NCBI RefSeq assembly: GCF_900102375.1
Contig: NZ_FNBO01000011.1
Location: 1 to 64,000 of the forward strand
DNA length: 64,000 nucleotides
Source: Halorubrum xinjiangense
Lineage (GTDB): Archaea; Halobacteriota; Halobacteria; Halobacteriales; Haloferacaceae
Direction of reading: 5' to 3'
Under the pieces are notes generated by a model that was not told where the DNA came from, did not search any database, and saw only the letters and a list, made by a program, of their open reading frames with translations. This document shows positions 24,380 to 34,138 of the stretch, one piece after another. The first letter of the stretch is position 1; every line of letters begins with the position of its first letter. Made by a program: the position numbers and the translations under genes.

Positions 24380-27115
24380 CTACCGCCGCGCCCAGTCGAG
24401 CATGCGCGCGTAGAACGGCTCCGAGCCGAGCGCGTCGGCGTCGCCCACCAGCGTCAGCTGCTTTTTCGCCCGCGTGAGCGCGACGTTCATCCGCCGGTGG
24501 TCCTCGAAGATCGGCCCGTCGAGGTCGCCGGTCGCGACCAGCGAGACGACGATCACCTCCTTCGAGGAGCCCTGGAAGCGGTCGACGGTGTCGACGGTCG
24601 CGTCGGTCCGGCGACCGATCTCCGCGACCTGCGCGCGGAAGGGGGCGATCACGCCGATATCGTTCAGGTCGACGCCGGCGGCGACGTAGGCGTCGACGAT
24701 CGCCGCGACGCGCGCGGCCTCGCGGACGTTCCGGTTCCCGTCGCGCTCGCCGTCGGGGTCGACGAACCCCACGCCGCCGGTCAGCCCGGGCGCGAGTGCC
24801 TCGGGGTCGACGCCGAGGTCCGCGAGCGTCTGCCCGGCGACCTCGGGGGTCGCGGGGCGGAGCGCGCCGTCGTAGAACTCCGCGGAGGCGAACGCTTGGA
24901 TCCGCTGGCTCATCCGGTACTGGCGGTCGAGCATGACGCTCGCTTCGGGATACGCTTCGATGAGCCGCTGGAAGAGCGACGTCTGGAGGTCGTTTTCCGC
25001 GCGCACGACCGGCGGCAGCTGCTCGTGGTCGCCGACGAGGACGAACCGGTCGGCGAGGTTGATCGCGGCGTGGGTCCCCGGCTCCGTGAGCTGGGAGGCC
25101 TCGTCGACGAGGGCCACGTCGAACTCGCACTCGCGCATGACGCGGGAGCCGCAGGCCGCGGTGGTGGCGGCGACGACCGGCGCGTCTCGCAGCTCGGCCG
25201 CCTTCGCGTTCGGCTCGCCGCGCTGGACGAGGCGCACGTCCTGCATGTCGGCGCGGACGCCGGTCTCGGTGCCCACCCGAAGTACCTCGTCGAACCCCTG
25301 CTCCCGGAGCGCCTCGAGGGCGTTGTCGACCGCGCGGTTCGTGAACGCCGACAGCAGCACCCGGTTCCCCTCGGCGACGAGGGCGCGGATCGCCCGGGCG
25401 ATGGTGTACGTCTTCCCGGTGCCGGGCGGGCCGTGGATCAGCGCCAGGTCCTCGGCGTCGACCGCGAGCCCGACCGCCTCGTTCTGGGCCGCGTTGTTGT
25501 CGATGTACGCGTCCGGGGCGTCGGTTTCGGCGGCATCCGAGTCGTCCGTTCCGGGGCTGCCCGGCGGTCGATCGCCCGGATCGCGAAACTCGGGCTCTCG
25601 ACGGCCGAACAGCACGTCCTTCCTGTCCGGCTCGCCTTTTAATACGGCGTCGTGGAGCGCGGTGAGCGAGCGGTCGACGGAGATCTCCGAGGGGTAGACG
25701 TCGAGGCGGCGCAGCTCGACGGGCTCGTCGGTCTCGACGACGACCTCGTCGCGCCCGAGTTCGGTGATCCGACCCAGCTCCGCGTGCCCGGAGACGGGGT
25801 CGCCGTCGCTCGCGAGCGCCACGTCGCCCTCGCGGAGCTTGGAGACGGCGTCGCCCGGCTTCCGGGCGCGGAGCTCCCACCGGGCGTCGTCGATCTCGGT
25901 CTGCGCGACCGGTTCGAGGTCGATCAGCGCGCGGTCGTCCGCGGCGCGCTCCTCGGGGGTCTGCTCCCACAGCTTCCGGTACTCGGCGTGGGTCTCGCGG
26001 CGCTCCTCCTCGAGGGCGACGTAAAAGCGGTCGAAGTAGTCGCGCTCCCCGTCGGGGACCGGCGTCCCGACCTGCCCCGCCTTCGACTCCTGGTCCAGAC
26101 GGCCGGAGACGACCATACACGTGTCCTGCTCGAAGCAGTAGCTACACGTCGCGTCCGCCTCGTACCCCGTCGGCACCGTGGGGCGCTCGCCGCGGTCGTT
26201 GAGCGCGCGCCACTCCATCGCCGCGAGGGCGTTGCGCTCGCGCACGACGAACTCCAGGAAGCCGCGGCCGACGGTGAACTCCTTGGCGGGCGCCAGATCG
26301 CCCGACTCCTCGTTGCGGTCTAAGGCGGTGTTTTTCGTGTACAGCAGCGTCCCGATGTCGGGGTCGACGCCGCGCTCGTCGAGCATCAGCGCGTAGCAGG
26401 CCGCCTGGACCTTGTCGTGGAACCGCGGCTCCCGCTTGGTGTTCTTCCCGGTCTTCAGCTCGACGGGGGTGCCGCGACGGAGCGCGTCGGCCCGCCCCTT
26501 TAAACCGAACGTCGGCGAGATGAGGGTGAACTCCGAGCGCCACGTGTCCTCGTCTGAGAGCGTCCCCTGCGCGAGCCACCCCTCGACCGCGGCGGCGTTG
26601 CGCCGAACCTCGTCTTCGACCTCCGCGGTCTCGTAGCCTAAGAGTCCGAGTTCGAGGCCGGCCTCCGCGACGCGGTCCGCCACGGATTCCTCCAGCTCCA
26701 TCCCGCGGAGCAGGTCGCCGAACACCTCGTGGACGACCGTCCCCTTGACGACGGGGTAGTTGAGCGGGATGCCGGAGAGCTTATTTAAATAGTACATCCG
26801 CGGGCACTGGACCCACGAGCGGATCCCGGTCACGTCGACGAGGAAGTCGGGCTCGAGGACGACCCACGACTCGTCGGTCGTGGCGTACCCCGTCTCGCCG
26901 CGGTACTCGTCCTCTTCGGGGTCGGTGACGAGCAGCTCCATCCCCGGCTCCGCCTGCTCGGCGGTCTCCGTCCACTTCCCCCACAGCGTCACGTCGACCG
27001 GGTCGCCCGCGCCGCGGTCGGGCCGGATCCGCACCTCGCGGAGGTCGCGCTCGCCGTACGACGTCGACACCGTCCGCGCCTCCCCGACGGAGACGATCGG
27101 CCCCCGAACGTTCAC
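24380..27115 (-). CDS. Dna2-like Cas4-type nuclease fused to UPF1/SF1 helicase
   Basis: A 911-residue DNA-repair protein. Residues about 90-335 form a Cas4/PD-(D/E)xK nuclease: Asp210, Glu219 and Lys221 (VELKTGK) are the catalytic triad, and Cys104 with Cys324, Cys327, Cys333 are placed to hold an Fe-S cluster. From about 540 comes a superfamily 1B helicase: Walker A GPPGTGKT (562-569), VDEASQL, QYRM, VDRFQGSSKEVI and LTRAKKQL. This is the domain order of eukaryotic Dna2. The GTG at 27115 is preferred to a start at 27241, whose first 42 codons look non-coding; a TATA (ATTATTTATAAG) near 27,246 suits this gene. Confidence 0.88.
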   Translation of the reverse strand: MNVRGPIVSVGEARTVSTSYGERDLREVRIRPDRGAGDPVDVTLWGKWTETAEQAEPGMELLVTDPEEDEYRGETGYATTDESWVVLEPDFLVDVTGIRSWVQCPRMYYLNKLSGIPLNYPVVKGTVVHEVFGDLLRGMELEESVADRVAEAGLELGLLGYETAEVEDEVRRNAAAVEGWLAQGTLSDEDTWRSEFTLISPTFGLKGRADALRRGTPVELKTGKNTKREPRFHDKVQAACYALMLDERGVDPDIGTLLYTKNTALDRNEESGDLAPAKEFTVGRGFLEFVVRERNALAAMEWRALNDRGERPTVPTGYEADATCSYCFEQDTCMVVSGRLDQESKAGQVGTPVPDGERDYFDRFYVALEEERRETHAEYRKLWEQTPEERAADDRALIDLEPVAQTEIDDARWELRARKPGDAVSKLREGDVALASDGDPVSGHAELGRITELGRDEVVVETDEPVELRRLDVYPSEISVDRSLTALHDAVLKGEPDRKDVLFGRREPEFRDPGDRPPGSPGTDDSDAAETDAPDAYIDNNAAQNEAVGLAVDAEDLALIHGPPGTGKTYTIARAIRALVAEGNRVLLSAFTNRAVDNALEALREQGFDEVLRVGTETGVRADMQDVRLVQRGEPNAKAAELRDAPVVAATTAACGSRVMRECEFDVALVDEASQLTEPGTHAAINLADRFVLVGDHEQLPPVVRAENDLQTSLFQRLIEAYPEASVMLDRQYRMSQRIQAFASAEFYDGALRPATPEVAGQTLADLGVDPEALAPGLTGGVGFVDPDGERDGNRNVREAARVAAIVDAYVAAGVDLNDIGVIAPFRAQVAEIGRRTDATVDTVDRFQGSSKEVIVVSLVATGDLDGPIFEDHRRMNVALTRAKKQLTLVGDADALGSEPFYARMLDWARR

Positions 27116-27260
27116 GTCCCCGCTCGGCGGCGGCAGCGAAAAACGCTGTCGGTGGGCGGGGTGGGTCGGCGGTCGCCGCGGCTGTGTGTTGCCGTCTCGC
27201 GTGCGCACCCCGCCGGCACCGACACGCTCAAGCGGGTTCACTTATAAATAATCGACCGAC

Positions 27261-27812
27261 ATGCGCGTACGAGACTGGGACGACATCCTCGCGGACGTCG
27301 CGAGCGACTCGACCGACCCCGACGGCTGGCGCGCGGTCGCCGGCTCCCGCCGCGGCGGCCTCGGCGAGGACCTCTACTTCGGCCACCCGAGCGTCGGCCT
27401 CTACCACCTGAAGACGTACGCGAAGAACCCTCGCGACCTCCGCGGCGTCGGGACGAAGGTCGCCCGGAAAGTCGACGACGGGCTCGATCCGCTCCTCCCG
27501 GACGCCGACAGCGACGGGCGGTTCGCGGTCCGGTCGGCGCCCGAGGACGAGGATCACGCCGAGGAGATGGCGACGCGGCTCACCGAGACGCTGCGGGTCC
27601 ACGCCGAGGCGCCGACCGACCCCGACCACCTCTTCGAGGACGTGATGGAGGCGGTCGAGTCGCCCGCGTTCGGCCCCATGGAGTACGAGTTCGACGGCCG
27701 GCCCGACGAGCTCGACGAGCTCTCCGACACGTTCGAGGAGGCCGAGGAGCTGCTCACGGGCGAGCTCGACGACCTGATCGAGGACGACGACGTCGACCGC
27801 GGCTTCCACTGA
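27261..27812 (+). CDS. Conserved-looking haloarchaeal acidic protein
   Basis: A 183-residue, strongly acidic protein starting MRVRDWDDILADV. A central part (GLGEDLYFGHPSVGLYHLKTYAKNPRDLRGVGTKVARKVDDGLDPLLP) looks like a folded DNA- or protein-binding unit. The last 60 residues are a helical Glu/Asp tail. No catalytic motif is visible and I do not recognise the family. The TATA-like TTATAAATA is only 15 bases before the ATG, too near to drive it as a leaderless gene, so it may serve the divergent helicase gene. Confidence 0.8.
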   Translation: MRVRDWDDILADVASDSTDPDGWRAVAGSRRGGLGEDLYFGHPSVGLYHLKTYAKNPRDLRGVGTKVARKVDDGLDPLLPDADSDGRFAVRSAPEDEDHAEEMATRLTETLRVHAEAPTDPDHLFEDVMEAVESPAFGPMEYEFDGRPDELDELSDTFEEAEELLTGELDDLIEDDDVDRGFH

Positions 27813-27899
27813 CCGCCGCCGCGACCGCCTCGACCTCGGTGGCCCGGGCGCGGCCGAGCCCGCCGCATCCGTTTTGTTACTTCGTCGCCAATGAGGCCC

Positions 27900-28067
27900 A
27901 TGGGACTCAAAGAAGACACGGCGAACGGCGTAATATCGCTCGGCATCGGCGTCGCAGTCACCTGGCTCACCGCCTCGGACGGCGACCACGACACGACAGA
28001 CCTCCTCGTTGCGGTCGCGATAAGCTCCTTCCTCTCGGGATTCTTCACGAGCTACTTCGCGAAGTGA
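27900..28067 (+). CDS. 55-residue two-helix membrane protein
   Basis: A short frame missed by length cut-offs: MGLKEDTANGVISLGIGVAVTWL is the first helix, then an acidic loop DGDHDTTD, then a second helix LLVAVAISSFLSGFFTSYF and a final AK. An in-frame ATG also occurs at 27891. The hairpin form with an external acidic loop is common in small haloarchaeal proteins. Function unknown. Confidence 0.6.
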   Translation: MGLKEDTANGVISLGIGVAVTWLTASDGDHDTTDLLVAVAISSFLSGFFTSYFAK

Positions 28068-28103
28068 CGGCCGATCGGTGGGGGCGGTCCGGGGCGGTCG
28101 GCG

Positions 28104-28502
28104 TCAGATCGCCGTCACCCACGCCCGGTACTCCTCGTCGAGCTCGTACACCTCGCAGAAGGCGCGCTCGATGAACCCCGCGACGCGGTTCGCGTCCGAC
28201 CGCGCGGTGACGACGGCGTTCGTCCCCTCGGCCTCCTCCGGGCTGACGAGCTCGTCGATCCGGAACTCCGGGAACTCCGAGAGCAGTTCCTTCAGGCGTT
28301 CTAGCTCCTCGTCGGTACAGTCCATGATGAGTTCGGTGCCCGCGAGCTGGATCCACGGCGGCACCTCGCCGCCCTCGGTGTCGTCGCTGTCGGGGTCGAC
28401 GTCGACGGTCATCACGTCGCCGGAGCGCGCGCGGTGCGCGGCCGCGGCGTCGGCGAACAGCTTCAGCCGCTCGTCCTCGGTCGCGGCGTCGAATCGGGTC
28501 AT
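28104..28502 (-). CDS. Conserved-looking haloarchaeal protein
   Basis: A 132-residue acidic protein: MTRFDAATEDERLKLFADAAAAHRARSGDVMTVDVD, then ELERLKELLSEFPEFRIDELVSPEEAEGTNAVVTARSDANRVAGFIERAFCEVYEL. The second half looks like an alpha/beta domain of the kind that binds a partner through its helix. No metal site or catalytic motif is visible. The ATG at 28502 is preferred to a GTG two codons earlier. I do not recognise it; it may belong to one of the short DUF58xx haloarchaeal families. Confidence 0.78.
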   Translation of the reverse strand: MTRFDAATEDERLKLFADAAAAHRARSGDVMTVDVDPDSDDTEGGEVPPWIQLAGTELIMDCTDEELERLKELLSEFPEFRIDELVSPEEAEGTNAVVTARSDANRVAGFIERAFCEVYELDEEYRAWVTAI

Positions 28503-28577
28503 ACCCACGCTCGGCCGCGACGGGGCTTAAAAATCCGCACTCTGCGGCGGCGCGCGTTCAGTCACCAACCGCGGCGC

Positions 28578-29768
28578 TCACTCCCGCTCCGTCTCCGCCA
28601 GCACGTCGTCGACGAGCGAGCGCGTCCGCTCGGCCTCGGCGACGCGCTCCTCGGCCTCGCCGCGCTCGATCAGCGCGAGTTCGGCGTCGTCGAGCGCGTC
28701 GCGCACCTCGGCCGCGCGCCGGAGCCGCTCGTACTCGTCGCCCCGCGCGAGTTCTCGGACGGAGCGCAGGGTCGCGACGACCTCGTCGTCCGCGATCCGC
28801 CCGACCAAGGGGACCAGCTCGTCGATCTCGTAGGCGAGCTCGTCGCCCGGCTTCGGCGGCCAATCGAGGGTCAGCGGCTCGCCGTCGAGGCGTTCGAGGT
28901 ACGTCCGGTGGACCGCGACCGCGGTGCGGAGCGCCCCCGGGTCGTCGACGTAGTGCTCCAGCTTGGAGTTCGTGTAGTCGGCGTACTCCAGTAAGGTCGC
29001 GGGCGGCTCCTCGCCGGCTGCGTGCGTCTCGACATACTCCGCGAGGTCGGTCGGCGGCACGTCGACGTCGACGAAGGGGGTCGCGTCCGCGCGGTCGAGG
29101 AAGTCGAACACCTCGCGGGCGGACGCCGACTTGAAGAACTCCCGGAACGCCTCCCGGACGCCCTCGTCGTACGTCTCGATCGGGTCGCGGAGGCGGGAGA
29201 GGTCGGCGTCGAGGTCGGCGTCGGCCATGTCGGCGACCTCGCGGAGCTCCTCGAGCCGCGAGTCGAGTCGCTTGCGGGCCTCGCGGGCGTCTTTTCGGGC
29301 CGCCCGGTAGTCGTCGACCGCCTCGTCGTACGCCTCCAGGAGGTCGACGAACTCCCCGGCCGGCTCCAGCGCCTCGCGGGCCGCCGTGAAGTCCGACTCG
29401 GAGAGCCGGCGCTTGTCCACCGCCTCGTCGGCCGCCTCGAAGGCCTCCCCGGCGGGCGTGTCGTCGTCGACGTCGACCGCGTCGCCGAACTCGCCGCGGA
29501 AGCGAACGTACGACTCGAAGTCGCCGGAGCCGACCGCGTCCTCCTCGAACCGGTCGAGGATCCGATGGGCGCGCCGGTACGCGTCGGCCGCGGCCTCGAC
29601 GCGGTCGCGCCCGTAGCCGTCGATCCGCGACGTCGTTCGGCGGAGCTCGTCGTAGCGCTCGCGGAGCCGCGCGGCCGCTTCACCGGCCTCGGCGACGGGG
29701 TCATATCCGTCGCCCGTTTTGCTCTCCTCGCCGCCTCGCCGCGCGGTCCCGCCGGCACCCTCGGCCAT
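28578..29768 (-). CDS. Long coiled-coil haloarchaeal protein (DUF7118-like)
   Basis: A 396-residue, almost wholly helical acidic protein with heptad-rich segments (YDEAVDDYRAARKDAREARKRLDSRLEELREVADM; LARGDEYERLRRAAEVRDALDDAELALIERGEAEERV). There are no membrane segments and no ATPase head as in SMC proteins. Its start lies 3 bases after the hisI stop, so the two are probably co-transcribed. The resemblance to DUF7118 is from memory. It could be a structural or segregation-linked protein. Confidence 0.75.
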   Translation of the reverse strand: MAEGAGGTARRGGEESKTGDGYDPVAEAGEAAARLRERYDELRRTTSRIDGYGRDRVEAAADAYRRAHRILDRFEEDAVGSGDFESYVRFRGEFGDAVDVDDDTPAGEAFEAADEAVDKRRLSESDFTAAREALEPAGEFVDLLEAYDEAVDDYRAARKDAREARKRLDSRLEELREVADMADADLDADLSRLRDPIETYDEGVREAFREFFKSASAREVFDFLDRADATPFVDVDVPPTDLAEYVETHAAGEEPPATLLEYADYTNSKLEHYVDDPGALRTAVAVHRTYLERLDGEPLTLDWPPKPGDELAYEIDELVPLVGRIADDEVVATLRSVRELARGDEYERLRRAAEVRDALDDAELALIERGEAEERVAEAERTRSLVDDVLAETERE

Positions 29769-29771
29769 CGG

Positions 29772-30155
29772 TCAGTACACCTCGTCGGGGTCGAAGACGC
29801 GCTCGCCGACGTTCTCGCCGTCTATCGTCCGGTGGAAACACGACCGGTGGCCGGTGTGGCAGGCGCCGCCCGCCTGGTCGACGAGGTACAGCAGCGTGTC
29901 GGCGTCGCAGTCGACCCGGACCTCCCGGACCGACTGGGTGTGCCCCGAGCTGCCCCCCTTGTGCCACAGCTCCTCGCGGGACCGGGAGTAGTAGTGGGCC
30001 TCGCCGGTCTCGCGGGTGCGCGAAAGCGCCTCGGGCGAGACGTACGCGAGCATCAGCACCTCGCCGGAGTCGGCGTCCTGGGCGACCGCCGGCACCAGCC
30101 CGTCCTCGCCGAAGTCGACCTCGATCGACCCGGTCTCCGCGTCGGCGTCACTCAT
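29772..30155 (-). CDS. hisI: Phosphoribosyl-AMP cyclohydrolase
   Basis: A 127-residue enzyme of histidine synthesis that opens the purine ring of PR-AMP. Zinc and magnesium ligands are visible: [13 protein letters not shown] (Asp motif) and the Cys pair in [14 protein letters not shown] near the end. The HisE domain is not fused, as usual in archaea. The ATG at 30155 starts the family sequence within a much longer open frame that runs upstream without biological meaning. Confidence 0.93.
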   Translation of the reverse strand: MSDADAETGSIEVDFGEDGLVPAVAQDADSGEVLMLAYVSPEALSRTRETGEAHYYSRSREELWHKGGSSGHTQSVREVRVDCDADTLLYLVDQAGGACHTGHRSCFHRTIDGENVGERVFDPDEVY

Positions 30156-30229
30156 GGCTGTCCGGAGGCGTGGCGTTCGAATAGTCCTTGTGCCTGCGGC
30201 GGTCGCACGGGGGATCCGCCGGCGGCCCG

Positions 30230-30661
30230 CTACGGGACGTGTCGCAACACGAGCCCGTCGCCGTCGGCGTACGCGTCCGGCCGCCGCTCGACGACCTCGA
30301 AGCCGAGCGACTCGTAGAGGGCGAGCGCGGCGTCGTTGTCCGGGTGCGCCTGAAGCGTCACCGGGCCGTCGGCGTCGGCGATCGCGGCCCGGAGGAGCCC
30401 GCGGGCGCGCCCCTCGCGCCGGAAGGCGGGCGCGACGACGAGTTCCGCGACGTGGACGCCCGGGCGGTTCGGCGCGTCCACCGGGAGGAGGTAGCCGACG
30501 ACCCGGCCGTCGGCGACGCTCACGCGCGCGGCGCCCACCGCCAGCCCGTACTCCAGCAGGTCCGGGCTGGGCTGCCGGAGGTGCGACTGGAGCTCGCGGA
30601 TCCGGTCGGCGTCGGCGGTCCGTCCCGGGCGGACCCGGGGATCGGGGTCCTCGCCCGCCAC
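30230..30661 (-). CDS. GNAT-family N-acetyltransferase
   Basis: A 143-residue acetyl-CoA-dependent acetyltransferase. The acetyl-CoA loop is [20 protein letters not shown] near residue 77, and the final motif is [19 protein letters not shown]. The substrate could be a protein N-terminus, an amino acid or an antibiotic. It begins with GTG directly after the TGA of the upstream DUF92 gene, so the two form one unit. Confidence 0.85.
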   Translation of the reverse strand: MAGEDPDPRVRPGRTADADRIRELQSHLRQPSPDLLEYGLAVGAARVSVADGRVVGYLLPVDAPNRPGVHVAELVVAPAFRREGRARGLLRAAIADADGPVTLQAHPDNDAALALYESLGFEVVERRPDAYADGDGLVLRHVP

Positions 30662-31996
30662 TCACACCACCGCCCAGAGCGCGACAGCGACGGCCGCGCC
30701 GGCCAGCGTCGCGAGGAAGTTCACGGTCTGGTTGCCGATCCGATCTCCCTCGATAAGGGCGCCGAGGAGGCTGTCGACGGTCATCCCGGCGACACCCGCG
30801 GCGACGACCGCCCCGCCCGCGGCGACCCCGCCGGGAACGACGGGATCGAGGATCGGCGCCCCGCCGGCGGCGAGGAGGCCGACGAGCAGCGCGCCGGAGA
30901 GGCCCGCCAGCTCGCCCTGCCAGGTGATCGCGCCGTCGGTGCCGGGCTCGACGCGGCGGAGCGTCGTCACCAGCCGGGGGCCGTCGAAGAGGCCGCCGAT
31001 CTCCGAGGAGAGCGTGTCGGCCATCGCGGTCGCCGTCGCGCCCGCGAACACGAACCCGAAGGGGGCGGTCGGGACGGCGAGGTGCGGCGCGGTCGCGTAG
31101 CCGACCACCGCCGCGAGCGCGATCGCGGAGTTCGCCAACACGTTGCCGGTGCCGCGGGCCCCCTCGTTCTCCTGAGCGACGCCCCGAGCCGCCTTCTCGT
31201 CGAACCGGTACTTCGAGGCGAGCCCGCCGAACGCGTAGAAAGACATCAGCGTGAGGAACCAGCCGACGCCGCCGAGGACGACCGCGAGCAGCGCCGAGAC
31301 GACGCCGGTGAGCATCCCGGCCACCGAGGCGGTGCCGATGGCGAAGGAGACGTAGCCGAGCGCGCCGGTCACCGCGAGGCCGGCGACGATGAGCGGGGCG
31401 TCGACGGTCGGCTCGACGGCGAGGAACCCCCACGTCACGAACGCGACGAGGACGGTCGTGATGTGCGCGTCCCGCGAGAACACCAGCGAGCGGACGAGCG
31501 CGGCCGTCAGCGCGGCCCCGGCCGCGAGGAAGACGAGCAGGGGAAGCGTCGCGCCGTCGACCGGGGCGCCGGTCTGGAGGCGCACCGCGATCTGTCCGAG
31601 GAGGGCGGCGGCCGTCCCGGCGACGACGTAGCCGGCGACGAGGGGGAACTCGTCGCTCGTCTGCCGGGAGACGAGTGTCCGTCCGAGGCGCCCAGCGCCG
31701 ACCGCGAGGGTCGCTGCCGCGAACGCCTCGTACGGCAGCGGAGCGCGCGGCAGCGACGCGAACAGCCCGAGGCCGGCACCCGCGAGCGCGAACGAGACGA
31801 GCCCGTAGAGGCGTTCGGCCTCGCGGTCGCCGGGCAGGGCGAGCGTCTCGAACCACTCGCCGTCGCGGACGCCGAGGAACGCCGCTCCCGCCACGGCGAA
31901 GAAGGGGACGGCGGCGGCGGCCTCGAGCGCCGGCGCGAGGACCGCCAGGGCGGCCACCGCGGCGAAGATACTCTCGCGTCGGAGCCTCCGTATCAC
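30662..31996 (-). CDS. DUF92-family membrane protein (VTE6-like)
   Basis: A 444-residue protein with about twelve membrane helices. The C-terminal half has the DUF92 pattern: [47 protein letters not shown] and [25 protein letters not shown]. Plant VTE6 of this family phosphorylates phytyl phosphate; the archaeal members may act on polyprenyl phosphates, which is inference. Haloarchaeal forms have an additional N-terminal membrane half, as here. GTG start at 31996. Confidence 0.88.
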   Translation of the reverse strand: MIRRLRRESIFAAVAALAVLAPALEAAAAVPFFAVAGAAFLGVRDGEWFETLALPGDREAERLYGLVSFALAGAGLGLFASLPRAPLPYEAFAAATLAVGAGRLGRTLVSRQTSDEFPLVAGYVVAGTAAALLGQIAVRLQTGAPVDGATLPLLVFLAAGAALTAALVRSLVFSRDAHITTVLVAFVTWGFLAVEPTVDAPLIVAGLAVTGALGYVSFAIGTASVAGMLTGVVSALLAVVLGGVGWFLTLMSFYAFGGLASKYRFDEKAARGVAQENEGARGTGNVLANSAIALAAVVGYATAPHLAVPTAPFGFVFAGATATAMADTLSSEIGGLFDGPRLVTTLRRVEPGTDGAITWQGELAGLSGALLVGLLAAGGAPILDPVVPGGVAAGGAVVAAGVAGMTVDSLLGALIEGDRIGNQTVNFLATLAGAAVAVALWAVV

Positions 31997-32146
31997 ACCC
32001 TCGGCTACCCGCGACGCCCACTTAACGGTCCCGACAGCCGTCGGGCGGTCGGTCGCGCCTCGCGCACACGCTGATACCGCGGTGTGGGTATCTGGTGCTA
32101 GTCGGTATCGTATTCGGTGCCCGTCAGTGTCAGTAGTCGGTGCCCG

Positions 32147-32287
32147 TCAGTACCGGTACTCGTTGAACTGGACCGCGTGTCCCTCCAGCACGCGGACGGA
32201 CTCCTCGGGATCCTCCTCGTCGTCCCCGGTCCGGTTTTCGTGTGAGCCAACCACTCCCATGTGCGAGTGGTACGCTCCCTCGTACAT
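32147..32287 (-). CDS. 46-residue acidic mini-protein
   Basis: An ATG frame encoding MYEGAYHSHMGVVGSHENRT, then GDDEEDPEESVRVLEGHAVQ and FNEYRY. Acidic composition and the aromatic C-terminus look like a true small haloarchaeal protein. Past its stop, GTCGGTGCCCGTCAGT-like units repeat twice (about 32,118-32,149), partly duplicating the 3' codons. It sits between the HAD hydrolase and the DUF92 gene on the same strand. No function can be given. Confidence 0.55.
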   Translation of the reverse strand: MYEGAYHSHMGVVGSHENRTGDDEEDPEESVRVLEGHAVQFNEYRY

Positions 32288-32335
32288 AACTGTTCTCCAC
32301 GCGGCGGACACTGTCGGCGGTCCGATGCCTGCTCC

Positions 32336-33115
32336 TCAGCCGATGACGCGGTCGATCTCGCCGAGGTGGTCGATCACGTGATCGGGGGAGACCTCGGACG
32401 CCGCGAGGGCGGCCTCGTCGGTGACGCCAGAGCGGACAAGGACGGTCGTCATCCCGGCGCGCTCGCCGAGCGCGATGTCCGTGTCGAGCCGGTCGCCGAT
32501 CACCAGGCACTCCTCGGCGGGATACGGGAGCCGCTCGCGCACCATCTCGATCGCGGTGTCGGACGGCTTGCCGAGGACGGCGTCGGGCTCGCGCTCGGCG
32601 ACGCCGGCGATCGCGTTGATCACGGCGCCGGACCCGGGGACGTCGCGCTCGGGGGCCGGGATCACCACGTCGGGGTCGGTGCCGATGAACGGGATGTCCC
32701 GCTCTAAGGCCCACAGCGCGGTACAGAGGTCGTCGTAGTCGAACTCGCGGTCGATGGAGGCGATCAGGGCGTCGGCGGCGTCCACGTCGTCTGTCGTCGA
32801 GAGCCCCGCCGCCGCGAACTGGTCGAGCAGCCCCGCTTCCGCGATACAGAGCAGGTCGGCGTCGGCGTGTCGTTCCCGGAGGTACCGCGTCGTCACGCTA
32901 CCCGCGGTGAAGACGCGCTCGGCGCCGACCTCGTACCCCGCCGCGCCGAGGCGGTCGACGTACGCCGGGGGCGCCTTCGTCGGGTTGTTCGAGACGAACA
33001 GCGTCTCGATCCCCGCCTCGCGGAGGCGTCGGTAGCCCGCCGGGGCGCCCGGGATCGGATCGTCGCCGCGCACGACCGTGCCGTCGACGTCGACGACGGC
33101 GCCGCTGAATTCCAT
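32336..33115 (-). CDS. HAD-IIA (NagD-like) phosphatase
   Basis: A 259-residue phosphatase of the HAD superfamily. Motif I is VVDVDGTVVRG (nucleophile Asp near residue 9). The NagD-specific cap (about 75-175) follows LFVSNNPTKAP. Motif III/IV is GKPSDTAIEMV...CLVIGDRLDTDIALGERAGM. Likely substrates are sugar or nucleotide monophosphates. It overlaps no neighbours and has its own upstream space before the divergent GTP cyclohydrolase. Confidence 0.9.
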   Translation of the reverse strand: MEFSGAVVDVDGTVVRGDDPIPGAPAGYRRLREAGIETLFVSNNPTKAPPAYVDRLGAAGYEVGAERVFTAGSVTTRYLRERHADADLLCIAEAGLLDQFAAAGLSTTDDVDAADALIASIDREFDYDDLCTALWALERDIPFIGTDPDVVIPAPERDVPGSGAVINAIAGVAEREPDAVLGKPSDTAIEMVRERLPYPAEECLVIGDRLDTDIALGERAGMTTVLVRSGVTDEAALAASEVSPDHVIDHLGEIDRVIG

Positions 33116-33251
33116 ACCCGCGATGGGGGCGCCACGGCCGTAGGGGTTGCGCCCGCGTTCGCGAACGGCTAGATCGACTCAAGGATCACGAACTCGGTAC
33201 CGGTCCCACCTTCGGGATAACGGAAGGGTAAAGCGGCCACGTTCCGTACCG

Positions 33252-34034
33252 ATGTTCACTGTGACGACGACCCAGGTGACCCTCGTCCAGATCGACAACT
33301 ACGGCCCGTGGACGACGACGCCGGAGCCGCGCCGGGAGATGGACCTCCAGACGCTCCAGTCGCGGCTGTTCGCCGACGTCGCCCAGTTCCTCGGCCACCG
33401 CGACGCCTACGTCTTCTTTACGCGCTTCGACAACATGATCGCGGTGACCAACGGCGTCGACGGCGCGGCTCACGCGAGCCTCCAGGAGTCGATCGGCAAC
33501 CGCTACCCGGTCAGCGTCAGCCTCGGCACCGCCGTCGCCGAGCGCCCCGTCGACGCGCTCGAAGCGGCGAACCGGCGGCTCCAGACCGCGGGCAGCGCGC
33601 AGGACGAGAGCCGGACCGAGGTGCTCGCCGGCGAGTACCTCTCGGAGACGGACCGGTCGGACCTCCAGGTCGCGCACTTCGACGTGGTCAACGCCACCGG
33701 CAAGTACACCGACCGGCTCAACGAGTTCGACACGTTCATCAACATCGAACAGGCGTACGGCTCGCTGATGCGGCACCTCCGCGAGGCGCACGGCGCCCTC
33801 GCCTTCTTCGTCGGCGGCGACAACGTCGTGGCGGTCTGCCCCGACCTCCCCGAGTCGGCGTTTTCGTCGGCGGTCGCCCACGTCGAGGACGACGTCGACA
33901 TCGAGCTCCAGGTCGGCGTCGGCCGCGGCGCCTCCGCCCACGAGGCCGGCTTCGCGGCCAAACACGCGCTCGAGGACTGCCGGCACGACGGAACGAGCGT
34001 CGAGCTGTTCGGCGCGCCCGCCGTCAGCGACTAG
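33252..34034 (+). CDS. gch3: GTP cyclohydrolase III (archaeal, ArfA/gch3)
   Basis: A 260-residue enzyme that converts GTP to 2-amino-5-formylamino-6-ribosylamino-pyrimidinone phosphate, the archaeal entry into riboflavin and F420 synthesis. It has two ferredoxin-like repeats: TTTQVTLVQIDNYGPWT...YVFFTRFDNMIAV and FDVVNATG...LAFFVGGDNVVAVC. The GGDN and RFDN motifs carry the metal-binding residues. Length fits the family. ATG at 33252. Confidence 0.95.
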   Translation: MFTVTTTQVTLVQIDNYGPWTTTPEPRREMDLQTLQSRLFADVAQFLGHRDAYVFFTRFDNMIAVTNGVDGAAHASLQESIGNRYPVSVSLGTAVAERPVDALEAANRRLQTAGSAQDESRTEVLAGEYLSETDRSDLQVAHFDVVNATGKYTDRLNEFDTFINIEQAYGSLMRHLREAHGALAFFVGGDNVVAVCPDLPESAFSSAVAHVEDDVDIELQVGVGRGASAHEAGFAAKHALEDCRHDGTSVELFGAPAVSD

Positions 34035-34104
34035 CGGCCCGGCCATGCCCTCGGCCGGTTTCTCCCCGTACTCATAGAATCATAACTGATAATTTCGGTG
34101 CGAG

Positions 34105-34114
34105 GTTTTTATAC
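34105..34114 (+). promoter_or_regulatory. TATA box for the small His/Cys protein gene
   Basis: GTTTTTATAC is centred about 29 bases before the ATG at 34139, and no Shine-Dalgarno site intervenes: a textbook leaderless haloarchaeal promoter. Confidence 0.65.
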
Positions 34115-34138
34115 ACCGGTCGGGAACCCCCGGATAGC

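Noticed and set aside
24353-25642. 429-codon + strand frame
   Set aside because: Antisense shadow of the Dna2-like helicase gene; no own composition.
29772-32021. 749-codon minus-strand frame ending in hisI
   Set aside because: Only the last 127 residues are HisI; the upstream part is an Arg-rich frame-shifted shadow of the DUF92 and GNAT genes.
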